Origin: CAVRJC01 sp963721435
GTDB taxonomy: Bacteria > Actinomycetota > Acidimicrobiia > IMCC26256 > DASPTH01
Direction: 5' to 3'
DNA: 64,000 nucleotides
Assembly (NCBI GenBank): GCA_963721435.1
Contig: CAVRJC010000012.1
Location: 62,001 to 126,000, forward strand
Shown: one piece after another, positions 1 through 8,414 of the stretch
How the letters are laid out: each line of letters opens with the position of its first letter
Position numbering within the stretch: position 1 is the stretch's first letter
Notes under the pieces: model-generated
The model's database searches: none
Seen by the model: the letters and a program-made list of their open reading frames with translations, nothing else
Told to the model about the DNA's origin: nothing
Made by a program: the position numbers and the translations under genes

Positions 1-3
1 GCA

Positions 4-858
4 GTGAGCTCCGGAGTGCGCCGCGACGTCGGCTGTGAGCTCGTGTTCGACATCACCGAGCCGTCCGTGCTGGCACTGCAGCTCGCGCCGGCCACGACGA
101 GCGGGACGATCCTCGAGGAGCGGCTCGAGATCACCGACGGCCACGGGCATGCGCTGTCGCCGTCGTCGGAGATCGCCGCGGAGCGCGGTGGGCGGATCCA
201 CATCCTGCCCGCCGGCCCGGACACGGTGTCGATCAACTACGTCGCCGCGCTGCGTCCGCATCCCGGCTCGGCGCCGACGCCCGACGGCAGGCCCGTCGAC
301 GTGGCGACCAGCGTGGAGGCGATCGTGGCCCTGCGCCAGAGCCGCTACTGCCCGTCGGACGCGCTCGCCGGCTTCGCCACGACCGAGTTCGCCGACTCGA
401 TCGGGGGTACGCCCGACGCCATCGCGCTGACCGTGGCGTCGTGGGTCTTCGAGCGCCTGGCCTATGTGCCCGGGAGCAGCGGGCCCCTCGACACCGCGAT
501 CCACACGCTCGTCGCCGGCGCGGGCGTCTGCCGCGACTTCGCCCACCTCACCATCACGCTGTGCCGGGCCCTCGGCGTCCCCGCACGGCTCGTCGCCGTC
601 TACGCGCCGGGGCTGTCGCCGATGGACTTCCACGCGGTCGTCGAGGTCCTGACCCCCGCGGGGTGGCGGGTGCTCGATCCCACCCGCCTCGCGCCCCGTG
701 GCGCGCTGGTCAGGATCGCCACCGGCCGCGACGCGGCCGACACCGCCTTCGCGACGACGCTCCGCGGGAACGTCGAGCTGGTGGGGAGCCTGGTGTTCGC
801 GTCCAGCGACGGTGACCTGCCCGCCGACGACCACACCGAGCCACTGCCCCTCGCGTGA
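4..858 (+). CDS. Transglutaminase-like cysteine protease-fold protein
   Basis: 284-aa protein of the bacterial transglutaminase-like family. The N-terminal ~140 residues resemble the beta-rich domain found before the core in this family, and the core carries the Cys-His-Asp triad: Cys176 in GVCRDFAH, His210 in DFHAVVEV and Asp225 in VLDPTR. Members usually act as cytoplasmic peptidases or amidases of unknown substrate. The GTG at position 4 is the first possible start in the window, and the protein begins where family members normally begin, so the gene is probably complete, although a slightly earlier start lies outside the window. It converges on the following minus-strand gene with only 9 bp between the stops. 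Confidence 0.85.
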   Translation: MSSGVRRDVGCELVFDITEPSVLALQLAPATTSGTILEERLEITDGHGHALSPSSEIAAERGGRIHILPAGPDTVSINYVAALRPHPGSAPTPDGRPVDVATSVEAIVALRQSRYCPSDALAGFATTEFADSIGGTPDAIALTVASWVFERLAYVPGSSGPLDTAIHTLVAGAGVCRDFAHLTITLCRALGVPARLVAVYAPGLSPMDFHAVVEVLTPAGWRVLDPTRLAPRGALVRIATGRDAADTAFATTLRGNVELVGSLVFASSDGDLPADDHTEPLPLA

Positions 859-867
859 CGACGCCGG

Positions 868-1401
868 CTACGAGCTGCGGAGCAGCAGCCGCTCGACCGC
901 ATCGGTCGCGTCGCGCGCGACCGCGACGAGCGCGTCGCCGGTGAGGCCCGCGGTGGGATGCGGGAGCACGGCGAACTCGTAGTCCGGCACGCCCTCGAGC
1001 GCGGCGATGGCGCGGCCGGCGGGCGTGAACGGCTCGGTGAGCAGGACCGCGGTCGCGATCCCCCGCGTCTCCAGCGCGAGCCCGTCGTGCATCGTGCACG
1101 TGCTGCACGATCCGCAGTCGCCGATGGCGGTGACGACGACGTCGGCCTGCTCGACGAGCCTGCGCAGCGACGCGTCGTCGGCGGGCACGCTCGGATGCGG
1201 CTTCATCACCCGCACGACACCGGCGACTCCGTGACGCGCGAGGAGCTCCGCGGCGACGAGCTCCAGGATCTCGCCCGAGTTCGCCTTGCTGTTCGCGAGC
1301 AGCCCGACGACAGCACCGTCGAGGCTCGCGCGGCGCGGCGCGAGCGAGGGGCTCGAGCCGTCGTGGGGAACGAGCGGCGACACCAAGTGCAGCCTGATCA
1401 C
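868..1401 (-). CDS. UGSC-family protein with Cys in place of selenocysteine
   Basis: 177 aa. The key feature is IGDCGSCSTC at residues 93-102: Cys96-Gly-Ser-Cys99 matches the redox motif of the UGSC family, a group related to selenoprotein B-type reductases in which the first position can be selenocysteine. Here it is an ordinary TGC codon, so this is a Cys form, with an additional Cys102. The N-terminal half looks like a Rossmann-like fold. The GTG start overlaps the stop of the upstream gene by 4 nt (GTGA), so the two are translationally coupled and probably work together. The reaction is unknown; a thiol-dependent reductase role is inference from the motif. Confidence 0.7.
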   Translation of the reverse strand: MIRLHLVSPLVPHDGSSPSLAPRRASLDGAVVGLLANSKANSGEILELVAAELLARHGVAGVVRVMKPHPSVPADDASLRRLVEQADVVVTAIGDCGSCSTCTMHDGLALETRGIATAVLLTEPFTPAGRAIAALEGVPDYEFAVLPHPTAGLTGDALVAVARDATDAVERLLLRSS

Positions 1402-2507
1402 GTGGCTGCTCCGCGCTCGTCGTCACCGTCACCGAGACCCGGGGCGTCGGCCGGACCGGGTACCGACGAGATCACCAGGCCGTCGCCGGCTGCCACCGGC
1501 GCGGTGATGGCGACGCTCGCGCGGCCCCGGCTCCAGCTCGGGAACCACGCCGAGCAGCACCCCGCGTCCGAGCCACCGACCGCGACGAGGATGTCGGACG
1601 GCACCCGGGCGCGCGGACGTGTGCGCACGTCGTCGCCGTCGACGATCGGGAGATCGAGCCGCCCGCCGCGCTTGAGCTCGGCGAGCGTGCGTCGACTGCC
1701 GTCGAACAGGTGCTCCTGGATCGCGCGCACCGTCCACCCCTCGTCGGCGAGGATCCGCGCGTGCTCGGGGCTGAGCACGAGGTAGCCCTGGCCGTCGCTG
1801 TGGCTGCCGAGACCACGCAGGACGTCGGCCGCGTTGAACAGGATCATGTCGGCGGTCACGCCACTGCGGGTCAGCACGCTGTGCGACGACTCTGCCGCGA
1901 GCACGGTCACTGTGCTCGTCGCCGCGGCGAAGCCCCGGCGTACGTGCAACGGCTCCCACGGGCTCGCCTCTTCGCGCTCGGGGAAGCACCCGCTGAACTT
2001 GCCGAACCAGCCCTGTGTCGCCTGGTCGAGCACACCGGGGAGCGCGCCCATGCAGTTGCGCAGGGTCATGCGGACGGCGCGGCCGATCGACGAGTTGGCG
2101 CGGTTGCCGGGCCCGAACAGGTTCCCGGAGCCGTTCATGCCGAGCGCGTCGCGGATCGGGCCGTTGACGATGACGACGGGCGCGGGCCCGCCGGTGCTGC
2201 TCACCGCGATGTGGGCGCGGAAGTCGGGGTGGTCCATCGCGCGCAGCACCGCGCCGACGACGGGGAGATGCTCGGGGAGGCAACCGGCGAGCACGCAGTT
2301 GACGACGACGGCATCGGCGGTCACCTCGACGCCGCGCACCGGCTCGCGGAGCAGGACGTCGTCCGCCGACCAGCCGCTCGCGGCGGTGAAGCGCGCGACC
2401 AGCGCTTCCGTGGGTGGGACGACGGGCAGCCCGTCGGTCCAGCCCTCCGCGTGACACCACTCGACCGCGTCCGCGTAGTCGTCGACGGTGACGTCGAACA
2501 CCTGCAT
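1398..2507 (-). CDS. Uncharacterised protein coupled to the UGSC gene
   Basis: 369 aa, not assigned to a named enzyme. It has an N-terminal motif WTDGLPVVPPT near residue 20, a Gly/Asn-rich centre (NGSGNLFGPGNR) and a C-terminal cysteine motif (GSDAGCCSAW) that could pair with the redox cysteines of its neighbour. No signal peptide or membrane segment is evident. I chose the ATG at 2507 because the reading frame upstream of it overlaps the preceding cyclase gene and has low-complexity Arg/Pro content. It ends in a 4-nt overlap with the UGSC gene. Tight coupling suggests a two-component protein; the function is unknown. Confidence 0.65.
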   Translation of the reverse strand: MQVFDVTVDDYADAVEWCHAEGWTDGLPVVPPTEALVARFTAASGWSADDVLLREPVRGVEVTADAVVVNCVLAGCLPEHLPVVGAVLRAMDHPDFRAHIAVSSTGGPAPVVIVNGPIRDALGMNGSGNLFGPGNRANSSIGRAVRMTLRNCMGALPGVLDQATQGWFGKFSGCFPEREEASPWEPLHVRRGFAAATSTVTVLAAESSHSVLTRSGVTADMILFNAADVLRGLGSHSDGQGYLVLSPEHARILADEGWTVRAIQEHLFDGSRRTLAELKRGGRLDLPIVDGDDVRTRPRARVPSDILVAVGGSDAGCCSAWFPSWSRGRASVAITAPVAAGDGLVISSVPGPADAPGLGDGDDERGAAT

Positions 2508-2520
2508 CACGTGATCTGGC

Positions 2521-3496
2521 TCACTTGATCGCGGTCGCGTTCGCCGGGGAGCCGACCCCACCGACCAGGTTGAGCGGCTTCACCACCAGCATGCACTCGT
2601 ACACGCCGTCGGCTGCACAGTCGTCGGCGAGATCGTCGAGCTTCCAGAGCTCACCGACCACCATGCCGAGCAGCGCGATGAGGTGCGGGTGCAGCAGCCC
2701 GCCGCCGAGCGCGTCGCCGGCGCCGAGTGGCGAGTCCGCGACACGCGGGATGCACTCGACCGCGAAGTTGTCGGCCGCGACGAGCGGCACCCGGTGGTCC
2801 CACAGCCACGCGAGCATCTCGTGGCTCTGCGCGAGCCCCGCATGCGGGTGCGCGCCCTCGAGCGTCCCGTGCTCGCGCAGGTGCCGCGGGTAGTCGGTGC
2901 GCAGGAGGATCATGTCGCCCGGCGCGAGCGACGTGCCCTGTGCCGCGAGCGTCTCGTCGAGCAGCGCGGGCGTGATCGGCTCACCCGCCGCGTGGTCGAG
3001 CGGTCGCCCCTGCCCCGCGCGGTGCCGCGCGACGTCGACGAGCACGCCGCGCCCCACGATCCCGCGGTCCGCCCACACTCCGACGCCGTTCGTGGGGTCA
3101 CCGGCGCGCACGCGGTCGGGATCGACCCCTCCGTAGAAGCCGTGCACCGTGTGCCGCACGTGCCGCAGGCCGTCGATCTGGGTCGTCTGCTGGAGGAAGA
3201 AACCGTCGAGCGAGTCGTCGCGCCAGTCGGCGGCCATCTCGATCACGGTGTGCTCCGCCGCCGGGCGACTCGGCGTCGGGAACGTGTTGATCGGGAAGTC
3301 GAGCGAGAACACCACGCCGCGACGCACCGCGCGCGCGGCCCGCTCGACCCGCTCGGGCGTGACGAGGTTGAGCGCCCCGATCTCGTCGTCGTCGCCGAAC
3401 AGCCCCCAGATCGATCCGGGGGGAGCATCGGTGCGCTCGAGGAGCTCCGCATACGTCGGCAGACCGTCGGTGATCTCGGGGCGTGGCTGCGGTCAT
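2521..3496 (-). CDS. Cyclase family protein (PF04199), frameshifted near its start
   Basis: Metal-dependent cyclase/hydrolase of the kynurenine formamidase-like group, which hydrolyses amide or lactone bonds. Typical pieces are visible: GSIWGLFGDDDEIGALNL near the N-terminus, the HTVHGFYGG region, LVDVARH, LLRTDYPR and DNFAVE. The natural start is the ATG at 3496, which overlaps the stop of the upstream SDR (ATGA). From that ATG the frame is lost after six codons because a run of C (G on the plus strand, 3478-3481) has one base too many. Dropping one base gives a 324-aa protein of normal length. As written, only a GTG at 3327 can start the main frame, and that removes about 55 conserved residues. 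Confidence 0.8.
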
Positions 3497-4314
3497 GGCG
3501 CCACCTCCGCGAGATAGTGCTCCCAGTCGGTCATCGAATGGCGTGGGCGCTTGGCGAGCGTGCCGCCGTCGATCACGTAGACCTGACCCGTGATGCACGC
3601 GGCCTGATCCGACGCGAGGAACGCGACGAGGTTGGCGACGTCTTCCGGTGTGGTCGCCTTCTCGAGCAGGCGCTCGGCGCGGAACGCCGCGAAGTCGCGC
3701 TCGGTGAGGCGCTCGATCACCACCGGAGTGATCATGAGCCCAGGTGCGACGGCGTTGATGCGGATGCCGTCGGCGCCGTGCATGTTCGCGACGTGACGCG
3801 TGAGCGCGATGAGCGCAGCCTTCGAGCACGCGTACGCAGCCTTGGTGTCCTCACCGACGAGCGCGCTGACCGACGTCGTGCTCACGATCGCGCCACCACC
3901 CTGGTCGCGCATCACGGGGATCGCGTGCTTGCACCCGAGCATCGCCCCGCGCAGGTTCACCGCCAGGGTGCGGTCCCACACGTCGACGTCCATGTCGACG
4001 ATCGCGTTGTCCTCGAGGATCACCTCGGGCCCGAGCGCGGCCGCGTTGTTGTGCAGCACGTCGAGTCGGCCGAACGCGGCGAGCGTGTGCGCGACCATCG
4101 CCACGACCTGGGCCTCCTCGCTCACGTCGACGGCGAAGCCCGACGCGCGACCGCCGGCGGCCTCGATCGCGGTCGCGGTCTCCTGCGCGCGGTCACCGGC
4201 GATGTCGGCGACGACGACCGCGCCGCCCTCCGCCGCGATCCGCTCCGCCACCGCCCGCCCCAGCCCCGACGCCGCCCCGGTGACCACCGCCACCCGACCC
4301 TCGAACCACCCCAT
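3493..4314 (-). CDS. SDR family NAD(P)-dependent oxidoreductase
   Basis: 273-aa classical short-chain dehydrogenase. It shows the nucleotide-binding TGAASGLG near residue 12, NNAAALG after beta-4, and the catalytic Ser plus YACSK (Tyr-x-x-x-Lys), with a C-terminal GQVYVIDGG motif. The start at 4314 follows a strong GGGGGAG ribosome site 5 nt upstream; the open frame continues upstream into the inverted repeat at 4345-4391 but has no family similarity there. Its stop overlaps the cyclase ATG. It probably oxidises or reduces a hydroxyl/keto intermediate in the pathway encoded by this operon; the substrate is unknown. Confidence 0.88.
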   Translation of the reverse strand: MGWFEGRVAVVTGAASGLGRAVAERIAAEGGAVVVADIAGDRAQETATAIEAAGGRASGFAVDVSEEAQVVAMVAHTLAAFGRLDVLHNNAAALGPEVILEDNAIVDMDVDVWDRTLAVNLRGAMLGCKHAIPVMRDQGGGAIVSTTSVSALVGEDTKAAYACSKAALIALTRHVANMHGADGIRINAVAPGLMITPVVIERLTERDFAAFRAERLLEKATTPEDVANLVAFLASDQAACITGQVYVIDGGTLAKRPRHSMTDWEHYLAEVAP

Positions 4315-4344
4315 CGCACTCCCCCTACTCTCTCTCCCCGCCGG

Positions 4345-4391
4345 TTTTGGCGTCGGTAAAGCCCCTCCAGGGGCCCGGAGCGACGCCAAAA
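4345..4391 (-). repeat. 47-bp intergenic inverted repeat, copy 1
   Basis: Arms TTTTGGCGTCG (4345-4355) and CGACGCCAAAA (4381-4391) form a perfect 11-bp inverted repeat around a 25-nt spacer that itself holds a small hairpin (GCCCCT/AGGGGC at 4361-4374). A second copy lies at 42531-42577. Read on the minus strand, copy 1 shares with copy 2 the left end GTTTTGGCGTCGCT and the right end GACGCCAAAACC, so the element has a direction. It lies between two co-directional SDR genes, just before the GGGGGAG ribosome site of the downstream one. It could be a transcript hairpin, an operator or a small mobile repeat. Confidence 0.75.
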
Positions 4392-4406
4392 CGCGGCGAA
4401 CCCGTG

Positions 4407-5180
4407 TCAGTGGAACCAGTTGCCGGCGTTCACGTCAAGCGCCTGGCCGGTGATCGCGGAGGCGGCGTCGCTCGCCAGGAACACCACGGCCGCCGCGATC
4501 TCCTCCGCGCTCGGGATGCGGCGCAGCGGGATGTCGCGCACGACGCCCTGCACGACCTCGTCGACAGGCACGCCGCGGCGCTCGGCGATCCCCGCGTAGT
4601 GGCCAGCGAGCGCGTCGCCCCAGATCTGGCCGGGTACGACCGAGTTCACGCGGATGCCCTGCGGCCCGAGCTCGGTCGCGAGCACCTTCGCCGCCGCGAG
4701 CAACGCGGCCTTCGAGGCCGCGTACGGTCCTCGGCGCGCCGCGCCCCGGCGCGCGGCTTGGCTGTTCACCATCACGATCGCGCCGCCGCCGTGCTCGCCC
4801 ATCCACCGCGCCGCTTCCACGCTCAGCCCGACGGTGCCGATCACGTTCACCTCGAGCACCGCGCGCCACTCGTCGTCCGTGATGTCGGTCGCCGGCGCCA
4901 TCGGGCCCATGCTGAACGCGTTGTTCACCAGCACGCCGAGCGCGCCCCACTCCTCGATCGCTCGCGCGACGATCCGCGCACGATCGGCCGGCACGGTGAT
5001 GTCGGCTTTCACCGCGACCGCGTCGGCGCCACGCGCCGCGAGCTCCTCCATCACTGGATCGATGCTCGCGTCGCTGCGGGCCGCGAGCACGACGCGCGCG
5101 CCGGCGTCGGCGAGTCCCAGCGCGATCGCCCGCCCCAACCCGGGCCCGACACCCGACACGATCGCGACGCGGCCCTTCAC
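4407..5180 (-). CDS. SDR family NAD(P)-dependent oxidoreductase
   Basis: 257 aa. It has a slightly unusual cofactor loop, SGVGPGLG, near residue 9, then NNAF, and the catalytic Ser-Tyr-Lys set (VNSQAARR then YAASK). The C-terminus has SAITGQALDVNAG. I chose the GTG at 5180 because the protein then begins VKGRVAIVSG, as in relatives; the upstream frame overlaps the preceding gene and is not conserved. The start lies 13 nt after the stop of the 2-hydroxyacid dehydrogenase. It differs clearly from the SDR immediately downstream, so the operon carries two distinct dehydrogenase steps. Confidence 0.86.
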   Translation of the reverse strand: MKGRVAIVSGVGPGLGRAIALGLADAGARVVLAARSDASIDPVMEELAARGADAVAVKADITVPADRARIVARAIEEWGALGVLVNNAFSMGPMAPATDITDDEWRAVLEVNVIGTVGLSVEAARWMGEHGGGAIVMVNSQAARRGAARRGPYAASKAALLAAAKVLATELGPQGIRVNSVVPGQIWGDALAGHYAGIAERRGVPVDEVVQGVVRDIPLRRIPSAEEIAAAVVFLASDAASAITGQALDVNAGNWFH

Positions 5181-5193
5181 GTCGTCTCGCCCA

Positions 5194-6172
5194 TCAGGCT
5201 CCGGCCTCGTCGACCAGCGCCTCGCCGCGCGCGTACCGCGCCAGGTTGGCGGCGAACACATCGGCGGCGCGCCGGAACCGCCCCTCACCACCGCCCGACG
5301 TGTGCGGCGTGACCGTGATCTTCGGGTGCGCCCAGAGCGGGCTCTCCGGTGGGAGCGGCTCGACGTCGGTGACGTCGAGCACCGCGTGCGCCGGCCGTCC
5401 GGCATCGAGTGCCGCGACCAGCGCGACCTCGTCGAGCAGGGCGCCGCGCGCCACGTTGATCAACAGTGCGGACTCGCGCATCGCCGCAAGGAACTCGGCG
5501 TTCACGAGATGCAGCGTCTCACCGGTGGCCGGCGCCGCGACCACGACGACATCGACCTCGGGCAGCACGGCGAGCATCTCCGGAGGTGTGATCATGCGGT
5601 CGACGGGCTCGTCGCCGCGCGGAGTCCGGCGCACGCCGATCACGCGCGCGTCGAACGCGCGCGACACGGGTCGCGATCTCCACCCCGATGTGGCCCACGC
5701 CGATCACCATCCACGTGGTGCCCCAGATCTCGGGGAAGTCGGTGTGACGCCACTCCCGCAGCGCGGCCGAGGCCGCCCACTGCTCGGGCTGCTGGTACAG
5801 CCGCAGCACGGCACCGATCACGTACTCGGCGATGGGCACGTTGGTGGCGTGGGTCGTCGAGAGCCGGATCCCGCGCCCGATCAACTCCCGGAACATCGGC
5901 GAATCGACGCCCGCGCCCGCCGACTGCACCCACCGCAGCGCGTCGTCGGCCCGCAGCAGGTCGAGGAACGCGGGCAGCGCGCCGCTGTAGAACACGTCGT
6001 TGGACAACCACGCCACCTCGGCCTGCTCACCACCGGCGTCGACGGCGCCGTCGGCGTGGAGCACGCACCAGTGCACGCCGGGCGCGGCGGGTTCGAGGAT
6101 GGGAGCGAACCGCCCCCACGCGTTCTCCGACACGACGACGGTGGGCGCCCCGACCGTGGTCACGTCGTTCAC
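5194..6172 (-). CDS. D-2-hydroxyacid dehydrogenase, split by a frameshift
   Basis: NAD-dependent 2-hydroxyacid dehydrogenase that would interconvert a 2-oxo acid and a D-2-hydroxy acid. The N-terminal part, from the GTG at 6172 to about 5665, includes NVPIAEYV and the cofactor loop VIGVGHIGVEIA. The C-terminal part, to 5194, carries the catalytic Arg (NVARGALLDE), Glu (VEPLP) and His (TPHTSGG). The halves lie in different frames: the shift falls at about 5656-5674, inside the CG-repeat after EIATR. Removing one base gives 325 aa, the usual length. The start overlaps the TetR stop by 4 nt. It is a real frameshift or a sequence error, and the gene is otherwise complete. Confidence 0.8.
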
Positions 6173-6819
6173 ACCACGCTCGGCACGGACACCGGCGCCG
6201 CGAACATGCCGACCAGCATGTCGACCACACTCCCGACTCGCCCCTGATCACTGTCGTCGATCGCGACACCGTGACGCTCGGCCCACACGTGGATCGGGCC
6301 GTTGGTCTGCCCGAGCACGCGATTGGTCAGGTCCTTCGCCACCGCGAAGCGCAACACGCGCACGCTCTCGGGCAGCTCCGGCGTCGCGCGCGCCAGCGCG
6401 CGCAGGTAGCGCTCGGTCGACGGCTCGAACGCGTCGAGCGCGGGCATGAGCTCGGGATGATCGCCGAGCGCGGCGAGGAACGAGACGTAGAACCGACCGG
6501 TCGGGTCGTCCTGCACGAGCTCCGCAGTCGGCAGCACCATCGCGCGCGTGACCGCGCGCAGGTCGACAGGCTCCGCGCCTTCGAGCTCGTCGAGCAACTC
6601 CGCCCGGCGGCGGCCGAGCGCATCGGCGCGTCGTTCGACGATGGCGTCGATCAGGCCGCGCTTCGAACCGAAGTGGTAGTTGATCGACGCGGTGTTGGCG
6701 TCGGCGGCCTCGGTGATGTCGCGCACCGACACCGCGTCGATGCCACGAGTGGCGAACAGCTCCTCGGCCTTCGCCAGCAACCGCTCACGCGTGTCGCGAC
6801 CCGCACTACTCACTGGCAC
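6169..6819 (-). CDS. TetR family transcriptional regulator
   Basis: 216 aa. The N-terminal ~55 residues are a TetR helix-turn-helix (RERLLAKAEELFATRG, then VRDITEAADANTASINYHFGSK), followed by a mostly helical ligand-binding domain without an obvious known relative. GTG start, overlapping the DUF35 stop by 10 nt, and its own stop overlaps the following GTG by 4 nt, so it sits inside the operon it may control. A likely target is the perfect palindrome AAACGATCGTTT at 11745-11756, in the divergent region at the head of this operon. The ligand is unknown, possibly a CoA-thioester intermediate. Confidence 0.87.
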   Translation of the reverse strand: MPVSSAGRDTRERLLAKAEELFATRGIDAVSVRDITEAADANTASINYHFGSKRGLIDAIVERRADALGRRRAELLDELEGAEPVDLRAVTRAMVLPTAELVQDDPTGRFYVSFLAALGDHPELMPALDAFEPSTERYLRALARATPELPESVRVLRFAVAKDLTNRVLGQTNGPIHVWAERHGVAIDDSDQGRVGSVVDMLVGMFAAPVSVPSVV

Positions 6820-7244
6820 GACTCATTGGGCTCCCACGAGATGAGCGTGACGCCCTCGGTGACGTCGTCGAACACCGCGCGTACCGGCAGCCCGCCGCGC
6901 AGCGCGTCGATCGCGCCCTGCCACGATCCGATGAGCTTGCAGTCGTCCTGCTCGTCGAGCCGCACGTTCACCACCACGTACGGGATCTCGAACCCGGGCA
7001 GGAACGCGCGCTGGTTCACGACCCACGACGCGATCGTGCCGCGCCCGCTCACCGGCGTCCACGTGTACTCGAACGAGCCACAGCGGTTGCAGATCTCACG
7101 TGGCGGCCACCGCCACGCCTGGCACGCGTCGCACCGTTGGAGCACGAACTCGTGGCGCGCCAGCGCCTCCCACCACTCGACGGAGTCGCGGTCGGGGTTG
7201 GGGACCAACCGCTGGATGTCTGTCCCATCACTCACGTGGCTCAC
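6810..7244 (-). CDS. DUF35/OB-fold zinc-ribbon protein, thiolase partner
   Basis: 144 aa. It has a rubredoxin-like zinc ribbon with Cys38-x-x-Cys41 and Cys52-x-x-Cys55, followed by an OB-fold segment (GRGTIASWVV, IPYVVVNVRL). Proteins of this type form complexes with thiolase-like or acyl-CoA aldolase proteins, as in the ChsH2/Ltp2 pair of steroid side-chain breakdown. In the raw sequence it reads as the C-terminus of one long frame with the thiolase gene, but that is only because a frameshift at about 7346-7352 joins them. The GTG at 7244 overlaps the restored thiolase stop by 4 nt; GTG 7235 is an alternative. Confidence 0.82.
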   Translation of the reverse strand: MSHVSDGTDIQRLVPNPDRDSVEWWEALARHEFVLQRCDACQAWRWPPREICNRCGSFEYTWTPVSGRGTIASWVVNQRAFLPGFEIPYVVVNVRLDEQDDCKLIGSWQGAIDALRGGLPVRAVFDDVTEGVTLISWEPNESCQ

Positions 7245-8408
7245 GCTCCCTTGCGGAGCACGACGGCCGACGAGTTGCCCATCACGTAGCCCCCCTGCCC
7301 GGTCGTCAGCGCGACCTCGGCCCCTTCGACCTGCCGCACACCGCACGTCGCCGCGCAGCTGGTGCACCGCCTCCACGCAGTGGTTCAGCCCGTGCACGTA
7401 TCCCTCCGAGAGGTGCCCGCCGTGGGTGTTCACCGGCAAGGACCCGCCGAGCATGGTCTCCCCCGCCCGGACGAACGCGCCCGCCTCACCCTTCTTCACG
7501 AACCCGTAGTCCTCCATCTGGATGAGCACGAGCGGCGTGAACGCGTCGTAGATCTCGGCCACGTCGACGTCCTCCGGCCCCACGCCCGCCTGGGCCCACA
7601 GGCGCGGGCTCGCAGCGGCCGAGCCGCTGACCGCGAGATCGGGGCGGCGGTTCGACCACAGCGTGTGCCCCGATCCCCACATCGCACCCGAGATCGTGAC
7701 CGGCGTCTGCCGGAGGTCACGCGCCCGCTCGGCCGACGTGATCACCACCGCGATCCCGGCGTCGGTCTCGAGGCAGCAGTCGAACAGGCGCAGTGGCTCG
7801 ACGATCCACCGCGACGCGAGGTAGTCGTCCATCGTCAGCGGCGTGCGCATGAGCGCGCGCTCGTTGCGCTCCGCGTACCAGCGTTGCGCGATCGCCACCG
7901 ACCCGAAGTCCTCCGACGTCGCGCCGTAGTTGATCATGTACTCGCTCGCGATCATCGCGAACTGCTGCGGCGGGTGCGCATAGCCGTACGGGTACTGGTA
8001 CTGGAACTCGAGCTGGTCGGGGGGTGGGCGACCGGTGCCACCCATGCGGAACTCCGAGCGCGCGTTCACCGCGCGCCAGCACACCACGCAGTCCGCCTGC
8101 TTCGTCGCGACCGCCATCGCCGCGGCGCCGACGATCGCGTGCGACGTGCTGCCGCCCCCGAACTGGTCGAGGAAGAAGTGGAGGTCCTGCTTGCCGATCG
8201 ACTCGGCGACGATCGACGCCGGCGCGGAGTCGTTCACGCGATGGCACGCGACCCCGTCGATGTCGTCGAGCGTGAGCCCGGCGTCCTCGACCGCGGCGCT
8301 GATCGCCCGCAGCGCCATCGTGAGCGTGCTCACGCCGGAGTTCTTGGAGTACGGCGTCGCGCCGACCCCCACGATCGCGGCGCGGTCGCGCAACGGGTAG
8401 TCAGTCAT
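7241..8408 (-). CDS. Thiolase-like lipid-transfer family protein, frameshifted near its C-terminus
   Basis: Thiolase superfamily protein of the SCP-x/lipid-transfer type, which act as thiolases or, with a DUF35 partner, as retro-aldolases on acyl-CoAs. Visible are the N-terminal AAIVGVGATPYSK, DQFGGGSTSHAIVGAA, DVAEIYDAFTP and the C-terminal NTHGGHLSEGYVHGLNHCVEA. Just after LRG the frame breaks at about 7346-7352; skipping one G restores TCGVRQVEGAEVALTT, then GNSSAVVLRKGA and a TGA at 7241-7243. The restored protein has 388 aa, a normal length. ATG start at 8408, 6 nt after the ligase stop. The DUF35 gene follows directly, supporting a complex. Confidence 0.82.
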
Positions 8409-8414
8409 GCGTCC

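Noticed and set aside
1108..1120. Selenocysteine insertion in the UGSC-type gene
   Set aside because: The motif position is a TGC codon, not TGA, so no recoding is needed.
2506..2515. Palindrome ATCACGTGAT at the start of the UGSC-partner gene
   Set aside because: Inside a tightly packed operon and overlapping a start codon; similar GATCACGTG sequence occurs at another gene junction by codon constraint.
4654..7509. Plus-strand open frame of 951 codons across the SDR, dehydrogenase, TetR and DUF35 genes
   Set aside because: Ser/Arg/Pro-rich translation with no domain; the minus-strand genes explain the region.
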